A stretch of DNA of 64,000 nucleotides. Origin: CAYNKA01 sp964397655. Its GTDB lineage: Bacteria > Spirochaetota > Spirochaetia > DTKZ01. Both the position numbers and the translations under genes were made by a program. Each line of letters starts with the position of its first letter. Positions within the stretch are counted from its first letter, which is position 1. Below, piece after piece: positions 32,182-41,105 of the stretch. The stretch spans positions 124,001 to 188,000 of the forward strand of contig CAYNKA010000007.1 of the NCBI GenBank assembly GCA_964397655.1. The letters run 5' to 3'. The notes under the pieces were generated by a model. The model had not been told where the DNA came from, searched no databases, and saw only the letters and a list, made by a program, of their open reading frames with translations.

Positions 32182-34839
32182 ATGGGTAAACTTGTCTATT
32201 TTTTCGGAAACGGAAAAGCCGAAGGTGATGCAAAAATGCGTGATATTTTGGGAGGAAAGGGAGCAAATTTGGCCGAAATGACCAATCTAGGAATTCCCGT
32301 TCCCCCCGGATTTACGATAGCAACCGAAGTCTGCGACGCTTATTATAGGAATGAAACGAAGCACCCCGAAGGTCTTGAAGCCGAGGTCGAGGAAAATCTC
32401 CGAAAGTTGGAGAACCTGATGGGCAAGAAACTCGGGAACGGCGACGATCCTCTCCTGGTTTCGGTACGGTCCGGTGCGGCGGTTTCCATGCCCGGCATGA
32501 TGGAAACGGTCCTCAACCTGGGCCTCACCGATTCCTCGGTGAAGGGCCTCGCCAAGAGGTCGGGAAACGAACGTTTCGCGTGGGACGCATACCGCAGATT
32601 CATCCAGATGTTCGGGGACGTGGTCATGGGCGTGTCGCTCGAACACTTCGAAAAAGAACTCGCGGCATTGAAGAAGAGCAGAAAAATCGTGGAGGATACC
32701 GAGCTCGACGCCGCGGATCTCAAGGAATTGGTAATCCGCTTCAAGAGGATCTACAAACACTCCACCAAGACGGATTTCCCGCAGGACCCCAAGAAACAGC
32801 TCTGGGCGGCGATAGACGCAGTGCTCGGATCGTGGAACAACGCGAAGGCCATCAAGTACCGGGCGATCAACAACATCAAGAACCTCAAGGGTACCGCGGT
32901 GAACGTCCAGTCAATGGTTTTCGGGAATTTCGGCGACGATTCCGGAACCGGCGTCTGTTTCTCGCGTGATCCCTCCACGGGCGAAAACGAGTTCTACGGG
33001 GAATACCTCATCAACGCCCAGGGCGAGGACGTCGTGGCCGGCATCAGGACTCCGCAGAAGATCAAGACGCTCGAAAGGAAGAATCCCGGGATCTACAAGG
33101 ACCTCGTAGAAATCAAGAACCGGCTGGAAGCCCATTACCGCGACATGCAGGACATCGAGTTCACCATCCAGCAGGGTAGACTCTTCATTTTGCAGACCCG
33201 AAACGGGAAGCGGACCGGACCGGCGGCGGTAAGAATCGCGGTCGAAATGGCGAAGGAAGGGCTCATATCCAAGACGGACGCGATCAAGCGCGTTTCGCCG
33301 GAACAGCTCGATCAGCTCTTCCACCCGATGATAGATCCCAAGGCCAAGAAGGGCGCGGTTCTGCTCGCAAAGGGTCTCAACGCCTCCCCCGGAGCGGCGT
33401 GCGGCAAGATCGTTTTCACCGCCGAGGACGCTGAGGAATGGGCGGCGAGGAAGATCAAGGTCATCCTCGTGAGAAAAGAGACCTCACCCGAGGATATCGG
33501 GGGCATGCACGTCGCCGAAGGCATTCTCACCGCGACGGGAGGAATGACGAGCCATGCGGCGGTCGTGGCGAGAGGAATGGGTAGGCCGTGCGTAGCGGGC
33601 TGCAAGGGAATAACCGTGACGGGAAAGACCCTGAAGGCCCAGGGGATCGTGCTCAAGGAAGGGAACGAGATCACCATCGACGGGACGACGGGCGAGGTCT
33701 ACAAGGGGCTTCTTCCCCTCATGAAACCGAAACTGTCCGACGAGTACCTCGCCTTCATGGCCTGGGTCGACGAAACGAGATCGAACGCGGTAAGGGCGAA
33801 TACCAAGGCGGTCGGCTTCAAGATCCGGACGAACGCGGACACTCCCGCGGACGCGAAGATAGCCCGTACCTTCGGGGCCGACGGCATCGGTCTCTGCCGG
33901 ACAGAGCACATGTTCTTCGAGGAAAAGAAGCTGCTCATTTTCAGGGAGATGATCGTAGCGAAGGATCAGGAGGCACGGAGAAAGGCCCTCAAGAAACTCC
34001 TCCCGCTGCAAAAGAAGGATTTCGTGGGGATTTTCAAGGAAATGGACGGTCTCCCGGTCACCATACGACTGCTCGACCCGCCCCTTCATGAGTTCGTCCC
34101 CAAGACCGCGAACGAAATCAAGGAACTCGCCGACGTGCTCGGTGTTTCCCGAAAGGAACTCGAGGAGAAATGCAGCTCTTTGCACGAGTTCAATCCCATG
34201 CTCGGACACCGCGGATGCCGCCTGGCTATTACCTACCCCGAAATCTACGAGATGCAGGTGGAGGCGGTGATGACCGCGGCCTGCGAAGTCGCGGCCAAGG
34301 GAACCAAGGTGCTCCCCGAAATCATGTTCCCCATCGTGTGCGACGAGCAGGAACTTCGTGTTCTCAAGCCGAGCGCCGAAAGGGTAATAGCCCGTGTACT
34401 CGAGAAGGCCGGGATGAAGATCGAGGTCAAGCTCGGCACGATGATCGAGGTGCCCCGGGCGGCCCTCCTCGCGAACAAACTCGCCTGGTACGCGGATTTC
34501 TTCAGTTTCGGAACGAACGATCTCACGCAGATGACCTTCGCGTTCAGCCGCGACGACGTCGGCAGCTTCCTTCCCGCCTACCTCGAGCAGAACCTCCTCG
34601 ACACGGATCCGTTCAAATCGATAGACGAGGAAGGTCTCGGCATCCTGATCGGAATGGCCGTGGAAAAGGGCAGATCCGAAAAACCCGCGCTCAAGGTGGG
34701 CATCTGCGGCGAACACGGCGGCGATCCGGCTTCCATCGATTTCTGCTACAGGGCGGGAATGGATTACGTGTCCTGCTCGCCCTACCGGGTGCCGATCGCA
34801 AGGCTGGCCGCCGCGCAGGCTGTATTGAAGAATAAATAA
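32182..34839 (+). CDS. ppdK: Pyruvate, phosphate dikinase
   Basis: 885 aa, typical length. N-terminal ATP-grasp part with GGKGANLAEM, central phosphohistidine GGMTSHAAVVARGMGRPC, C-terminal PEP/pyruvate barrel with FGTNDLTQMTFAFSRDD and GICGEHGGDP. It interconverts pyruvate, ATP and phosphate with phosphoenolpyruvate, AMP and pyrophosphate. In anaerobes it often runs in the glycolytic direction. AGAGGAG lies 10 bases before ATG 32182. It stands alone with its own promoter and a terminator-like hairpin. Confidence 0.97.
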   Translation: MGKLVYFFGNGKAEGDAKMRDILGGKGANLAEMTNLGIPVPPGFTIATEVCDAYYRNETKHPEGLEAEVEENLRKLENLMGKKLGNGDDPLLVSVRSGAAVSMPGMMETVLNLGLTDSSVKGLAKRSGNERFAWDAYRRFIQMFGDVVMGVSLEHFEKELAALKKSRKIVEDTELDAADLKELVIRFKRIYKHSTKTDFPQDPKKQLWAAIDAVLGSWNNAKAIKYRAINNIKNLKGTAVNVQSMVFGNFGDDSGTGVCFSRDPSTGENEFYGEYLINAQGEDVVAGIRTPQKIKTLERKNPGIYKDLVEIKNRLEAHYRDMQDIEFTIQQGRLFILQTRNGKRTGPAAVRIAVEMAKEGLISKTDAIKRVSPEQLDQLFHPMIDPKAKKGAVLLAKGLNASPGAACGKIVFTAEDAEEWAARKIKVILVRKETSPEDIGGMHVAEGILTATGGMTSHAAVVARGMGRPCVAGCKGITVTGKTLKAQGIVLKEGNEITIDGTTGEVYKGLLPLMKPKLSDEYLAFMAWVDETRSNAVRANTKAVGFKIRTNADTPADAKIARTFGADGIGLCRTEHMFFEEKKLLIFREMIVAKDQEARRKALKKLLPLQKKDFVGIFKEMDGLPVTIRLLDPPLHEFVPKTANEIKELADVLGVSRKELEEKCSSLHEFNPMLGHRGCRLAITYPEIYEMQVEAVMTAACEVAAKGTKVLPEIMFPIVCDEQELRVLKPSAERVIARVLEKAGMKIEVKLGTMIEVPRAALLANKLAWYADFFSFGTNDLTQMTFAFSRDDVGSFLPAYLEQNLLDTDPFKSIDEEGLGILIGMAVEKGRSEKPALKVGICGEHGGDPASIDFCYRAGMDYVSCSPYRVPIARLAAAQAVLKNK

Positions 34840-34856
34840 CTCGAATCGCATCGATA

Positions 34857-34881
34857 CCCGTCCGCCTGCCCGGCGGACGGG
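34857..34881 (+). terminator. Perfect 10-bp stem-loop after ppdK
   Basis: CCCGTCCGCC (34857-34866), loop TGCCC, then GGCGGACGGG (34872-34881). The stem is strong but only three T follow (AAGTTT), so it may act as an mRNA 3' stabiliser or a Rho-assisted terminator. Confidence 0.6.
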
Positions 34882-34975
34882 AAGTTTCGGACGATCCTCC
34901 TTCAGGCCCTTCGAATTTGTCATGAAAGCCTCCGCGTGCTATTCTCGTTCATGATCCCCGATCAAGGAGATGACC

Positions 34976-36013
34976 ATGGAATGCACGAAAAAAAGCTTCG
35001 GAATCACGGCCGACGGAAAAAACGTCGACCTCTTCACGCTCGCGGCGGCGAACGGCGCCATCCTCGAGCTCATATCCTTCGGCGCGGCGATAAGGTCGTT
35101 CCGCGTGCCTGACCGGAGGGGCGCGTGCGATGAGATCACGCTCGGTTTCGACACTTTGGCGGAATACGAAGCCAACCGCAGGTTTTTCGGCGCGACCATA
35201 GGGAGGGTTGGGAACCGCATCGCGCAGGGGAAATTCTCGCTGGAGGGAAAGGAATACGCCCTTGCGCTCGTGAACGGCCCGAACCATCTCCACGGCGGGC
35301 TCGCGGGCTTCGACCGCGTAGTCTGGGCCGCGGAATCCTTCAGGCAGGACGATTCGGCGAGCGTGATCTTCTCATACCTGAGCCCCGACGGCGAGGAAGG
35401 CTATCCCGGGAACCTGCGGGTAGCGGTCGCCTACACCTTCACCGATTCCGGCGATCTTTCGATCGCGTACGAGGCCGAGACCGACGAGCCCACGCCGGTG
35501 AATCTCACCAATCATACGTTCTGGAATCCGGCCGGAATCGGGCAGGGAATCCTCGACCTCGTGGTCGAGCTTCCCTGCCCGTTCTTTCTCCCCGTCGACG
35601 ACACGCTGATCCCCACCGGAGAGATACTATCGGTGAGGGGGACTCCCATGGATTTTACGGCGCCGAAGAGGCTGGGGCAGGACATCGACAAGGTCCTGCC
35701 GAACGGCTACGACCACTGCTACGTATCGGGGGCAAAGGGAAGGGATCCATACCTCATCGCCTCGGTGAGCGATCCGGCGAGCGGCCGCCGGATGGAGATC
35801 GTCACCGATCTTCCGGGCGTGCAGTTCTATTCGGGCAACAACATCAAGGACATCCGGGGAGCGGGCGGCAGGCTCTTCACGAAACGCGACGCCCTGTGCC
35901 TCGAGACGCAGTTTTTCCCGGATTCGGTGAACCGTTGCCATTTCCCGTCGACGGTCCTGAAGCCGGACGAGACCTTCCGTACGATCACGATCCACCGTTT
36001 CGCGACGGAGTGA
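34976..36013 (+). CDS. galM: Aldose 1-epimerase (mutarotase)
   Basis: 345 aa. Signatures: GRVGNRIAQGKF, NHLHGGLAGFDRVVW and NLTNHTFWNPAG with the catalytic His; GYDHCYV and CLETQFFPDSVN with the catalytic Glu. It interconverts alpha and beta anomers of aldoses. AAGGAG 6 bases upstream sets the start at ATG 34976, not 34970. First gene of the carbohydrate island. Confidence 0.94.
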   Translation: MECTKKSFGITADGKNVDLFTLAAANGAILELISFGAAIRSFRVPDRRGACDEITLGFDTLAEYEANRRFFGATIGRVGNRIAQGKFSLEGKEYALALVNGPNHLHGGLAGFDRVVWAAESFRQDDSASVIFSYLSPDGEEGYPGNLRVAVAYTFTDSGDLSIAYEAETDEPTPVNLTNHTFWNPAGIGQGILDLVVELPCPFFLPVDDTLIPTGEILSVRGTPMDFTAPKRLGQDIDKVLPNGYDHCYVSGAKGRDPYLIASVSDPASGRRMEIVTDLPGVQFYSGNNIKDIRGAGGRLFTKRDALCLETQFFPDSVNRCHFPSTVLKPDETFRTITIHRFATE

Positions 36014-36137
36014 GTGCCTTCGCGTCGGAACCCGGAGAACGGGCCGCTTTTTTCTTCCTCCAAATTGACATTGCCGATCCGGAGGATTATCCTTCCTGCG
36101 ACCTCCGGCTTCGTCCGGGGGCGAAATCACGCGAAAC

Positions 36138-36944
36138 ATGGATGATGATATGGCGAACCTGGACTTGCTTCTTGCGAAATTGAAGGCGAAACGTGTTGCG
36201 ATCGGCACTCACATCACCTGCAACGATCCTCAACAGACCGAGATGATCGGGAATACGGGATTCGACTATTTCTGGATCGACACCGAACATACGGTGATCG
36301 AGAAGTACACGCTTCTCCTTCATCTCATCGCGGCCCGGGCAGCGGGCGTCCCGTCGTTCGTTCGGGTACCCTGGAACGACCTCGTGCTCGCGAAACCGAT
36401 CCTCGAGACGGGCATCGACGGGATCATCTTCCCCATGATCGAAACCGCGGCGGACGCCGAATATGCCGTGAAGTCCTGTCTGTATCCTCCGGAGGGGAAT
36501 CGGGGCTTCGGTCCGAGGCGGGCCGTCAGATACGGCCTCGACTCGGTGGACGACTACATAACGACCGACAGCAGGAAACTCCTGAAGCTCATCCAGATCG
36601 AGACCAAGGCTGCGGTCGACAACATCGAGCACATAGCCCGCGTTCCGGGGGTGGACATCCTCGTGCTCGGCCCGATGGATCTGTCCGGCGCCTATGGTAA
36701 ACTCGGCAAAACGGAAGATCCCGAGATTCGGAAAATCTATCGGTACGTCGTGGAGAAGACCCATGAGGCGGGAAAACCCATCCTGGTCTCTCAGGGCGGC
36801 TTCAGTCGCGAAAGCATCAAGGCGTGGGCCGACATGGGGATGGATCTCATCACGATAGGGACCGAACCCGGTTACATCTTGTACGGAGCGAAAACCGCCT
36901 TGAGCAACGCGCAGCAGGCCGTAGATAAGATGGGAAAGGCCTGA
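36138..36944 (+). CDS. HpcH/HpaI-family class II aldolase
   Basis: 268 aa. WIDTEHTVIE, VPWND, LKLIQIETK with the catalytic Glu, and ILVLGPMDLSGAYG match the HpcH/HpaI (2-oxo-acid-forming) aldolase family. It needs a divalent metal and cleaves 4-hydroxy-2-oxo acids to pyruvate plus an aldehyde, or the reverse. ATG 36138 has a weak ribosome binding site; ATG 36150 is possible. It lies between galM and a regulator and is probably part of a sugar-acid pathway; substrate not determined. Confidence 0.88.
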   Translation: MDDDMANLDLLLAKLKAKRVAIGTHITCNDPQQTEMIGNTGFDYFWIDTEHTVIEKYTLLLHLIAARAAGVPSFVRVPWNDLVLAKPILETGIDGIIFPMIETAADAEYAVKSCLYPPEGNRGFGPRRAVRYGLDSVDDYITTDSRKLLKLIQIETKAAVDNIEHIARVPGVDILVLGPMDLSGAYGKLGKTEDPEIRKIYRYVVEKTHEAGKPILVSQGGFSRESIKAWADMGMDLITIGTEPGYILYGAKTALSNAQQAVDKMGKA

Positions 36945-36993
36945 GCCGAGCGAGCGAGGACGTTCCTCCGGTTATAGATTTTTTACGAGTTTA

Positions 36994-37056
36994 TTGACAT
37001 TCGGCCGGCTAGGGAGTAGAATGAAACCGCTCTGGTTAACCACGATTGGTTAACCA
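36994..37056 (+). promoter_or_regulatory. Promoter and twin palindromic operators of the GntR gene
   Basis: TTGACA (36994-36999), 17 bases, TAGAAT (37017-37022). Downstream lie two copies of the perfect palindrome TGGTTAACCA at 37033-37042 and 37047-37056, 14 bp start to start. TGGT-x2-ACCA fits the binding sites of FadR-subfamily GntR repressors. Placed just after the predicted start point, they would block transcription, so autoregulation is likely. Confidence 0.88.
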
Positions 37057-37080
37057 CGAGAGCATATCAGGAGCCGGTTG

Positions 37081-37869
37081 ATGATCGAATCGAGTCTCGA
37101 ACATTTTGAGCAACTCGACATAAAGAATCCCGCCGATCTCATCATCGACCAATTGAGGGCCCTCATCGCGAGCGGAACGCTGAAACCGGAGACGAAACTT
37201 CCTTCGGAAAGGGCCCTCGCTGAAAAATTCGGCGTAGGCCGGGGTTACATCCGAGAAGCGATACAGAAGCTCGAATTCTACGGCATCCTCAAGACCATAC
37301 CGAAGAAGGGGACCATCGTGGCGAGTCTCGGGGTGAAGGCGCTCGAGGGCCTCATCTCGAACATTCTCACCCTGGATCACGGTGACATGGAATCCCTCAT
37401 GGAGACCAGGGCTATCCTCGAAATCCATACCGCGAGAATGGCGGCGGTAAGGGGAGGGGACGAGGATTTTCAGGAGATCATGAGAAGTCACGAGGATTTC
37501 AAAACCAAGGCGCTGAATGATTCCCCCACGCTGGAGGAAGACCACGTTTTCCACCTCGCAGTGGCAAGGGCGGCGAAGAACAGCATAACGAATTCCCTCA
37601 TCGGCCTGATCATCCCCGACGTGATCGCGATGAACCGGGATTTTCAGGAGGATGCTGCCGATCGTTTCGTGCGCACCATGGAGGAGCACGAGGCCGTCAT
37701 CTCAGCGATTCTGGGCAGGAAGCCCGAAGAGGCCGCGAAGGCGATGCGGTACCACATGGAAATGGCTCACCGGAGACGCTTTTCGGGGAAGGAGCCTCGT
37801 TGGACGGCGGGTTTCGAGCAAAGGCTCGTCCGGCCGCTCGATACGCATGCAGAGCCGAAAAGGCTATAA
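37081..37869 (+). CDS. GntR-family regulator, FadR/FCD subfamily
   Basis: 262 aa. The N-terminal winged helix has LPSERALAEKFGVGRGYIREAIQ-type sequence; the C-terminal FCD effector domain has metal-binding His (DHVFHLAVARAAKN and later HEAVI and YHMEMAH). AGGAG lies 8 bases before ATG 37081. It is expected to repress its own gene and the downstream transketolase/ABC genes until a sugar-derived effector binds. It precedes tktN by 39 bases. Confidence 0.92.
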   Translation: MIESSLEHFEQLDIKNPADLIIDQLRALIASGTLKPETKLPSERALAEKFGVGRGYIREAIQKLEFYGILKTIPKKGTIVASLGVKALEGLISNILTLDHGDMESLMETRAILEIHTARMAAVRGGDEDFQEIMRSHEDFKTKALNDSPTLEEDHVFHLAVARAAKNSITNSLIGLIIPDVIAMNRDFQEDAADRFVRTMEEHEAVISAILGRKPEEAAKAMRYHMEMAHRRRFSGKEPRWTAGFEQRLVRPLDTHAEPKRL

Positions 37870-37908
37870 CCGTTTTAGGCTGCAGATTTCAAGGTAAAAG
37901 GAGAGATT

Positions 37909-38784
37909 ATGATACAACGGTCTCCCACTCCCGACCTGGGACGGCTCAAAGATCTCGCGGTACAGATCAGGCGGGATACCGTCAGGATGATCTCGGGAGC
38001 CGGTTCCGGACACCCCGGCGGAGCTCTCGGAGCCGCCGACATCATGGCGGTGCTCTACGGCTACATCCTGCGGGTGTCGCCGAAGAAGCTCAAGGATCCC
38101 GATCGCGACAGATTCGTTCTCTCGAACGGACACATCTGCGCCGCGTACTATTCGGCGCTGTCGCTCGCCGGATTTCTTCCCAGAAAGGAGCTTGCGGGTT
38201 TCAGGATGATGGGTTCCAGGCTGCAGGGACACCCCTCCAGGGTCAAGATGCCCGACCTCGTGGAAACCTCGACCGGCCCCCTCGGTCAGGGCTTTTCCGT
38301 AGCGAACGGCATCGCCATGGCGAATCGGCTCGACAGGAGCGCCGGCCGCGTCTACTGCATCGTCGGAGACGGCGAGATGCAGGAAGGGCAGGTCTGGGAA
38401 GCGCTCATGACGGGCGCCCAGCACCGGCTCTCCAACGTGACGCTCATCGTGAGCTACAACAATCTGCAGATCGACGGCGAGGTGCCGAAGGTCAAGAACC
38501 TCATGCCCCTGCGCAACCGGCTCGAGGATTTCGGCTGGAAGGTCGCGGAGGTCGACGGTCACGACGTCTCGGCCCTCGTCGACGCGTTCGTCGCCGCGGA
38601 AAAAGAGACCTCGAAGCCGAGCGCCGTGATCGCGAGGACGGTCATGGGCAAGGGCGCCCCGTTCATGGAGAACAAGGCGATGTGGCACGGCAACTGCCCG
38701 ACCAAGGAGCAGACCGCCGAGGCGCTCAAGGCGATCGGCGCCGCCAAGGGCTTCACCGACTTTCCCGTAGGAGGCGTGAAATGA
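37909..38784 (+). CDS. Transketolase, N-terminal subunit
   Basis: 291 aa, the TPP pyrophosphate-binding half of a split transketolase. GSGHPGGALG, STGPLGQGFSVANGIA and the TPP motif GDGEMQEGQVWEALM are seen. AAAAGGAGAG precedes ATG 37909. It must pair with the following gene to transfer C2 units in the pentose phosphate pathway. The 3' end overlaps the C-terminal subunit by 4 bases. Confidence 0.95.
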   Translation: MIQRSPTPDLGRLKDLAVQIRRDTVRMISGAGSGHPGGALGAADIMAVLYGYILRVSPKKLKDPDRDRFVLSNGHICAAYYSALSLAGFLPRKELAGFRMMGSRLQGHPSRVKMPDLVETSTGPLGQGFSVANGIAMANRLDRSAGRVYCIVGDGEMQEGQVWEALMTGAQHRLSNVTLIVSYNNLQIDGEVPKVKNLMPLRNRLEDFGWKVAEVDGHDVSALVDAFVAAEKETSKPSAVIARTVMGKGAPFMENKAMWHGNCPTKEQTAEALKAIGAAKGFTDFPVGGVK

Positions 38785-39731
38785 TCTTCGAAAAACCCAC
38801 CCCCATCAGGGACGGTTTCGGCCGGGCCCTCGTCGAACTCGGGACGAAGAACAAGAACGTCGTTGCGCTCACGGCCGACCTCTCGGAGGCCATCCGGGTC
38901 CACTGGTTCGCGCAGAAATTCCCCGAGCGTTTCTTCCAGATGGGCATCGCGGAGTCCGACATGATGGGAACCGCCGCAGGCCTCGCCTTGGGCGGAAAGA
39001 TCCCCTTCGTCACCACCTTCGCCGCCTTCGCGACCAGCCTCGCGAACACTCCGGTGCGCGTTTCCGTGGCCTACAACGAAGCGAACGTGAAGATCGCAAC
39101 GAGCCACGGAGGTCTGTGCGTCGGGCCCGACGGCGCCACCCACCAGTCCTTCGAGGACATCGCGCTCATGAGGGTCCTGCCCGGCATGACGATCGTCGTG
39201 CCCTGCGACGCGAACGAGGCGTGGAAGGCCACCTTCGCCGCGGCCGAGCACGCCGGACCGGTATACCTGCGCCTGGGCAGGATCGGCTCGCCCCTGTTCA
39301 CCGGCGCGAAGGACCCCTTCGTGATCGGCAAGGCGAACGTCCTCAGGAAGGGAAAGGATCTCGCCTTCATCGCCTGCGGCGCGATGAACGGTCTCGCCCT
39401 GGAGGCGGCCGGCAGGCTCGCGAAGAAGGGCGTCGAAGCCAGGGTGATCAACATGCACACCGTGAAGCCCCTGGACGAGGCCGCCGTCCTCAAGGCCGCC
39501 AAGGAATGCGGCGCGATAGTCACCGTCGAGGAGCATTCCGTGATCGGCGGCTTGGGCGGCGCCGTCGCGGAACTGCTTTCCGGGAAATGCCCGGTCCCCG
39601 TGGAAACGGTGGGGGTGGACGACACCTTCGGTGAATCCGGAGAACCCGCCGAAATCCTGGAGGCGTACGGCCTCACGACGGCGAAAACCCTGGAAGCGGC
39701 CCGCAGGGCGCTGAAAAGGAAGAGTCGATAG
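38781..39731 (+). CDS. Transketolase, C-terminal subunit
   Basis: 316 aa. The pyrimidine-binding half: LTADLSEA, MGIAESDMMGTAAGLALGG with the catalytic Glu, and a C-terminal transketolase domain (TVEEHSVIGGLGGAVAELL). The start overlaps the N-subunit stop (ATGA), so both halves are made in equal amounts. A strong stem-loop follows before the binding-protein gene. Confidence 0.95.
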   Translation: MIFEKPTPIRDGFGRALVELGTKNKNVVALTADLSEAIRVHWFAQKFPERFFQMGIAESDMMGTAAGLALGGKIPFVTTFAAFATSLANTPVRVSVAYNEANVKIATSHGGLCVGPDGATHQSFEDIALMRVLPGMTIVVPCDANEAWKATFAAAEHAGPVYLRLGRIGSPLFTGAKDPFVIGKANVLRKGKDLAFIACGAMNGLALEAAGRLAKKGVEARVINMHTVKPLDEAAVLKAAKECGAIVTVEEHSVIGGLGGAVAELLSGKCPVPVETVGVDDTFGESGEPAEILEAYGLTTAKTLEAARRALKRKSR

Positions 39732-39744
39732 TCGGTTTCCAGCA

Positions 39745-39763
39745 GGCCCTCCTTGGGAGGGCC
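39745..39763 (+). promoter_or_regulatory. Intercistronic stem-loop before the sugar-binding protein gene
   Basis: GGCCCTCC (39745-39752) pairs perfectly with GGAGGGCC (39756-39763); 3-base loop. Only ATTTCT follows. It may partly terminate transcription or protect the 5' end of the binding-protein mRNA. Confidence 0.65.
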
Positions 39764-39787
39764 GATTTCTACAATAAGGAGTCGTGT

Positions 39788-41044
39788 ATGAAAAGAACGA
39801 TCGTGTTCGTAATCGCGCTTTTCGTGCTTCCCGGCCTCCTCTTCGCGGGAGGATCGAAGGAGGAGAAGAAGCCGGAAACGAAGACCGTGAGGTTCTGGTA
39901 CCATTTCGACAATCCGGAGACTTCGGTCAAACCGCTCATCGAGAAATTCGAGAAAGAGAACCCGGGGATGAAGGTGAACGCCGAAATGGTGCCCTGGGAC
40001 GCCTACAATCAGAAGCTTCTCACGGCGGTCGCGGGCGGGAATCCCCCGGACGTCTCCCAGGTCAAGCTCTGGTGGCAGCCCCAGCTCGTGGAAATGAAGG
40101 CCCTGGAGCCCCTGGACGAGCGAATCGCCAAATGGTCCGGAAAAGCCGACGTCTTCGACAGCATCTGGCAGCTCACCAGGCATTCCGACGGCAAGCAGTA
40201 CCTCATGCCTCTGCAGATGGTCATCCTGTATCTCTATTATCGCGTGGACATGTTCAACGAACTCGGGCTCAAGGTTCCGACGACGAGGGACGAATTCCTC
40301 GACGTGGCCAAGAAGCTCACGAGGGACACGAACGGCGACGGCAAGATCGACGTCTACGGCTTCGGCATCCGCGGGGCGCGCGGCGGCCACGACTGGTGGG
40401 GGACCTTCGTCCTCTCGAGCGGGGCCCAGATCATCACCAAGGACGGTAAGTCCGGGCTGACCACCCCCGAGGCCATAGCGGCCAACCAGTGGTTCATCGA
40501 CCTCTTCCGCGTGCACAAGGTGAGCCCGCCGACGACCCCGACCGACGGTTTCAAGGAAATCATCGCCAACATGGTCTCCGGGAAGACCGCCATGACCATC
40601 CATCATCTCGGGAGCGCCAAGGACATGGTCAAGGCCTTGGGCGACAAGATTTCCGCCGCTCCGGTTCCCAAGGGAACCATGGGGTCCTGGACATCCTTCG
40701 GCGACGAGGAGAACGGAGTCATGTCCGCGTCGAAGGCCAAGGACGCGGCCTTCGCCTGGTGCGCCTTCCTCGCCACGGGTCCGAACAACGCGCTCTGGCA
40801 GAAATCCTCCGGACAGATATCCATCAACAAGTCCAACGGCCAGAGCCAGGAAGCCCAGTCCGACCGTTTCATGAAGGCCTCGGTCGATTCGACGCCCTTC
40901 GCGGGTGTGCTCCCCGCGCATCCGAAAACCTCCGAATTCGTGGAAACCCTCTGGCCCGCGGCCATGCAGCGCGCCTTCCTCGGGGAGATCACGAGCGAAC
41001 AGATGATGAAGGCTTTCGAAGAACATTTCTTCGGAAAGAAATGA
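39788..41044 (+). CDS. Periplasmic sugar-binding protein of an ABC importer (family 1)
   Basis: 418 aa. A Sec signal peptide (VFVIALFVLPGLLFAGG) is cut near residue 21 in the style of treponemal binding proteins. The mature part has VRFWYHFDNPETSVKPLIEKFE, DGKIDVYGFG and GKTAMTIHHLG, typical of carbohydrate-uptake family 1 (MalE-like) proteins. AAGGAG lies 8 bases before the ATG. It delivers sugar to the two permeases that follow; the ligand is unknown. Stem-loops flank it on both sides, so it is probably expressed above the permeases. Confidence 0.94.
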   Translation: MKRTIVFVIALFVLPGLLFAGGSKEEKKPETKTVRFWYHFDNPETSVKPLIEKFEKENPGMKVNAEMVPWDAYNQKLLTAVAGGNPPDVSQVKLWWQPQLVEMKALEPLDERIAKWSGKADVFDSIWQLTRHSDGKQYLMPLQMVILYLYYRVDMFNELGLKVPTTRDEFLDVAKKLTRDTNGDGKIDVYGFGIRGARGGHDWWGTFVLSSGAQIITKDGKSGLTTPEAIAANQWFIDLFRVHKVSPPTTPTDGFKEIIANMVSGKTAMTIHHLGSAKDMVKALGDKISAAPVPKGTMGSWTSFGDEENGVMSASKAKDAAFAWCAFLATGPNNALWQKSSGQISINKSNGQSQEAQSDRFMKASVDSTPFAGVLPAHPKTSEFVETLWPAAMQRAFLGEITSEQMMKAFEEHFFGKK

Positions 41045-41053
41045 GCCAAGCAT

Positions 41054-41074
41054 CCCGGGCGCCCGTCGCCCGGG
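41054..41074 (+). promoter_or_regulatory. Intercistronic stem-loop after the binding protein gene
   Basis: CCCGGGCG (41054-41061), loop CCCGT, CGCCCGGG (41067-41074). A strong stem without a T-run lies 10 bases after the stop. It probably stabilises the binding-protein mRNA end and lowers permease expression. Confidence 0.7.
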
Positions 41075-41105
41075 GTCTTTCACTTTCCCGAATCCTGGGG
41101 GAACG

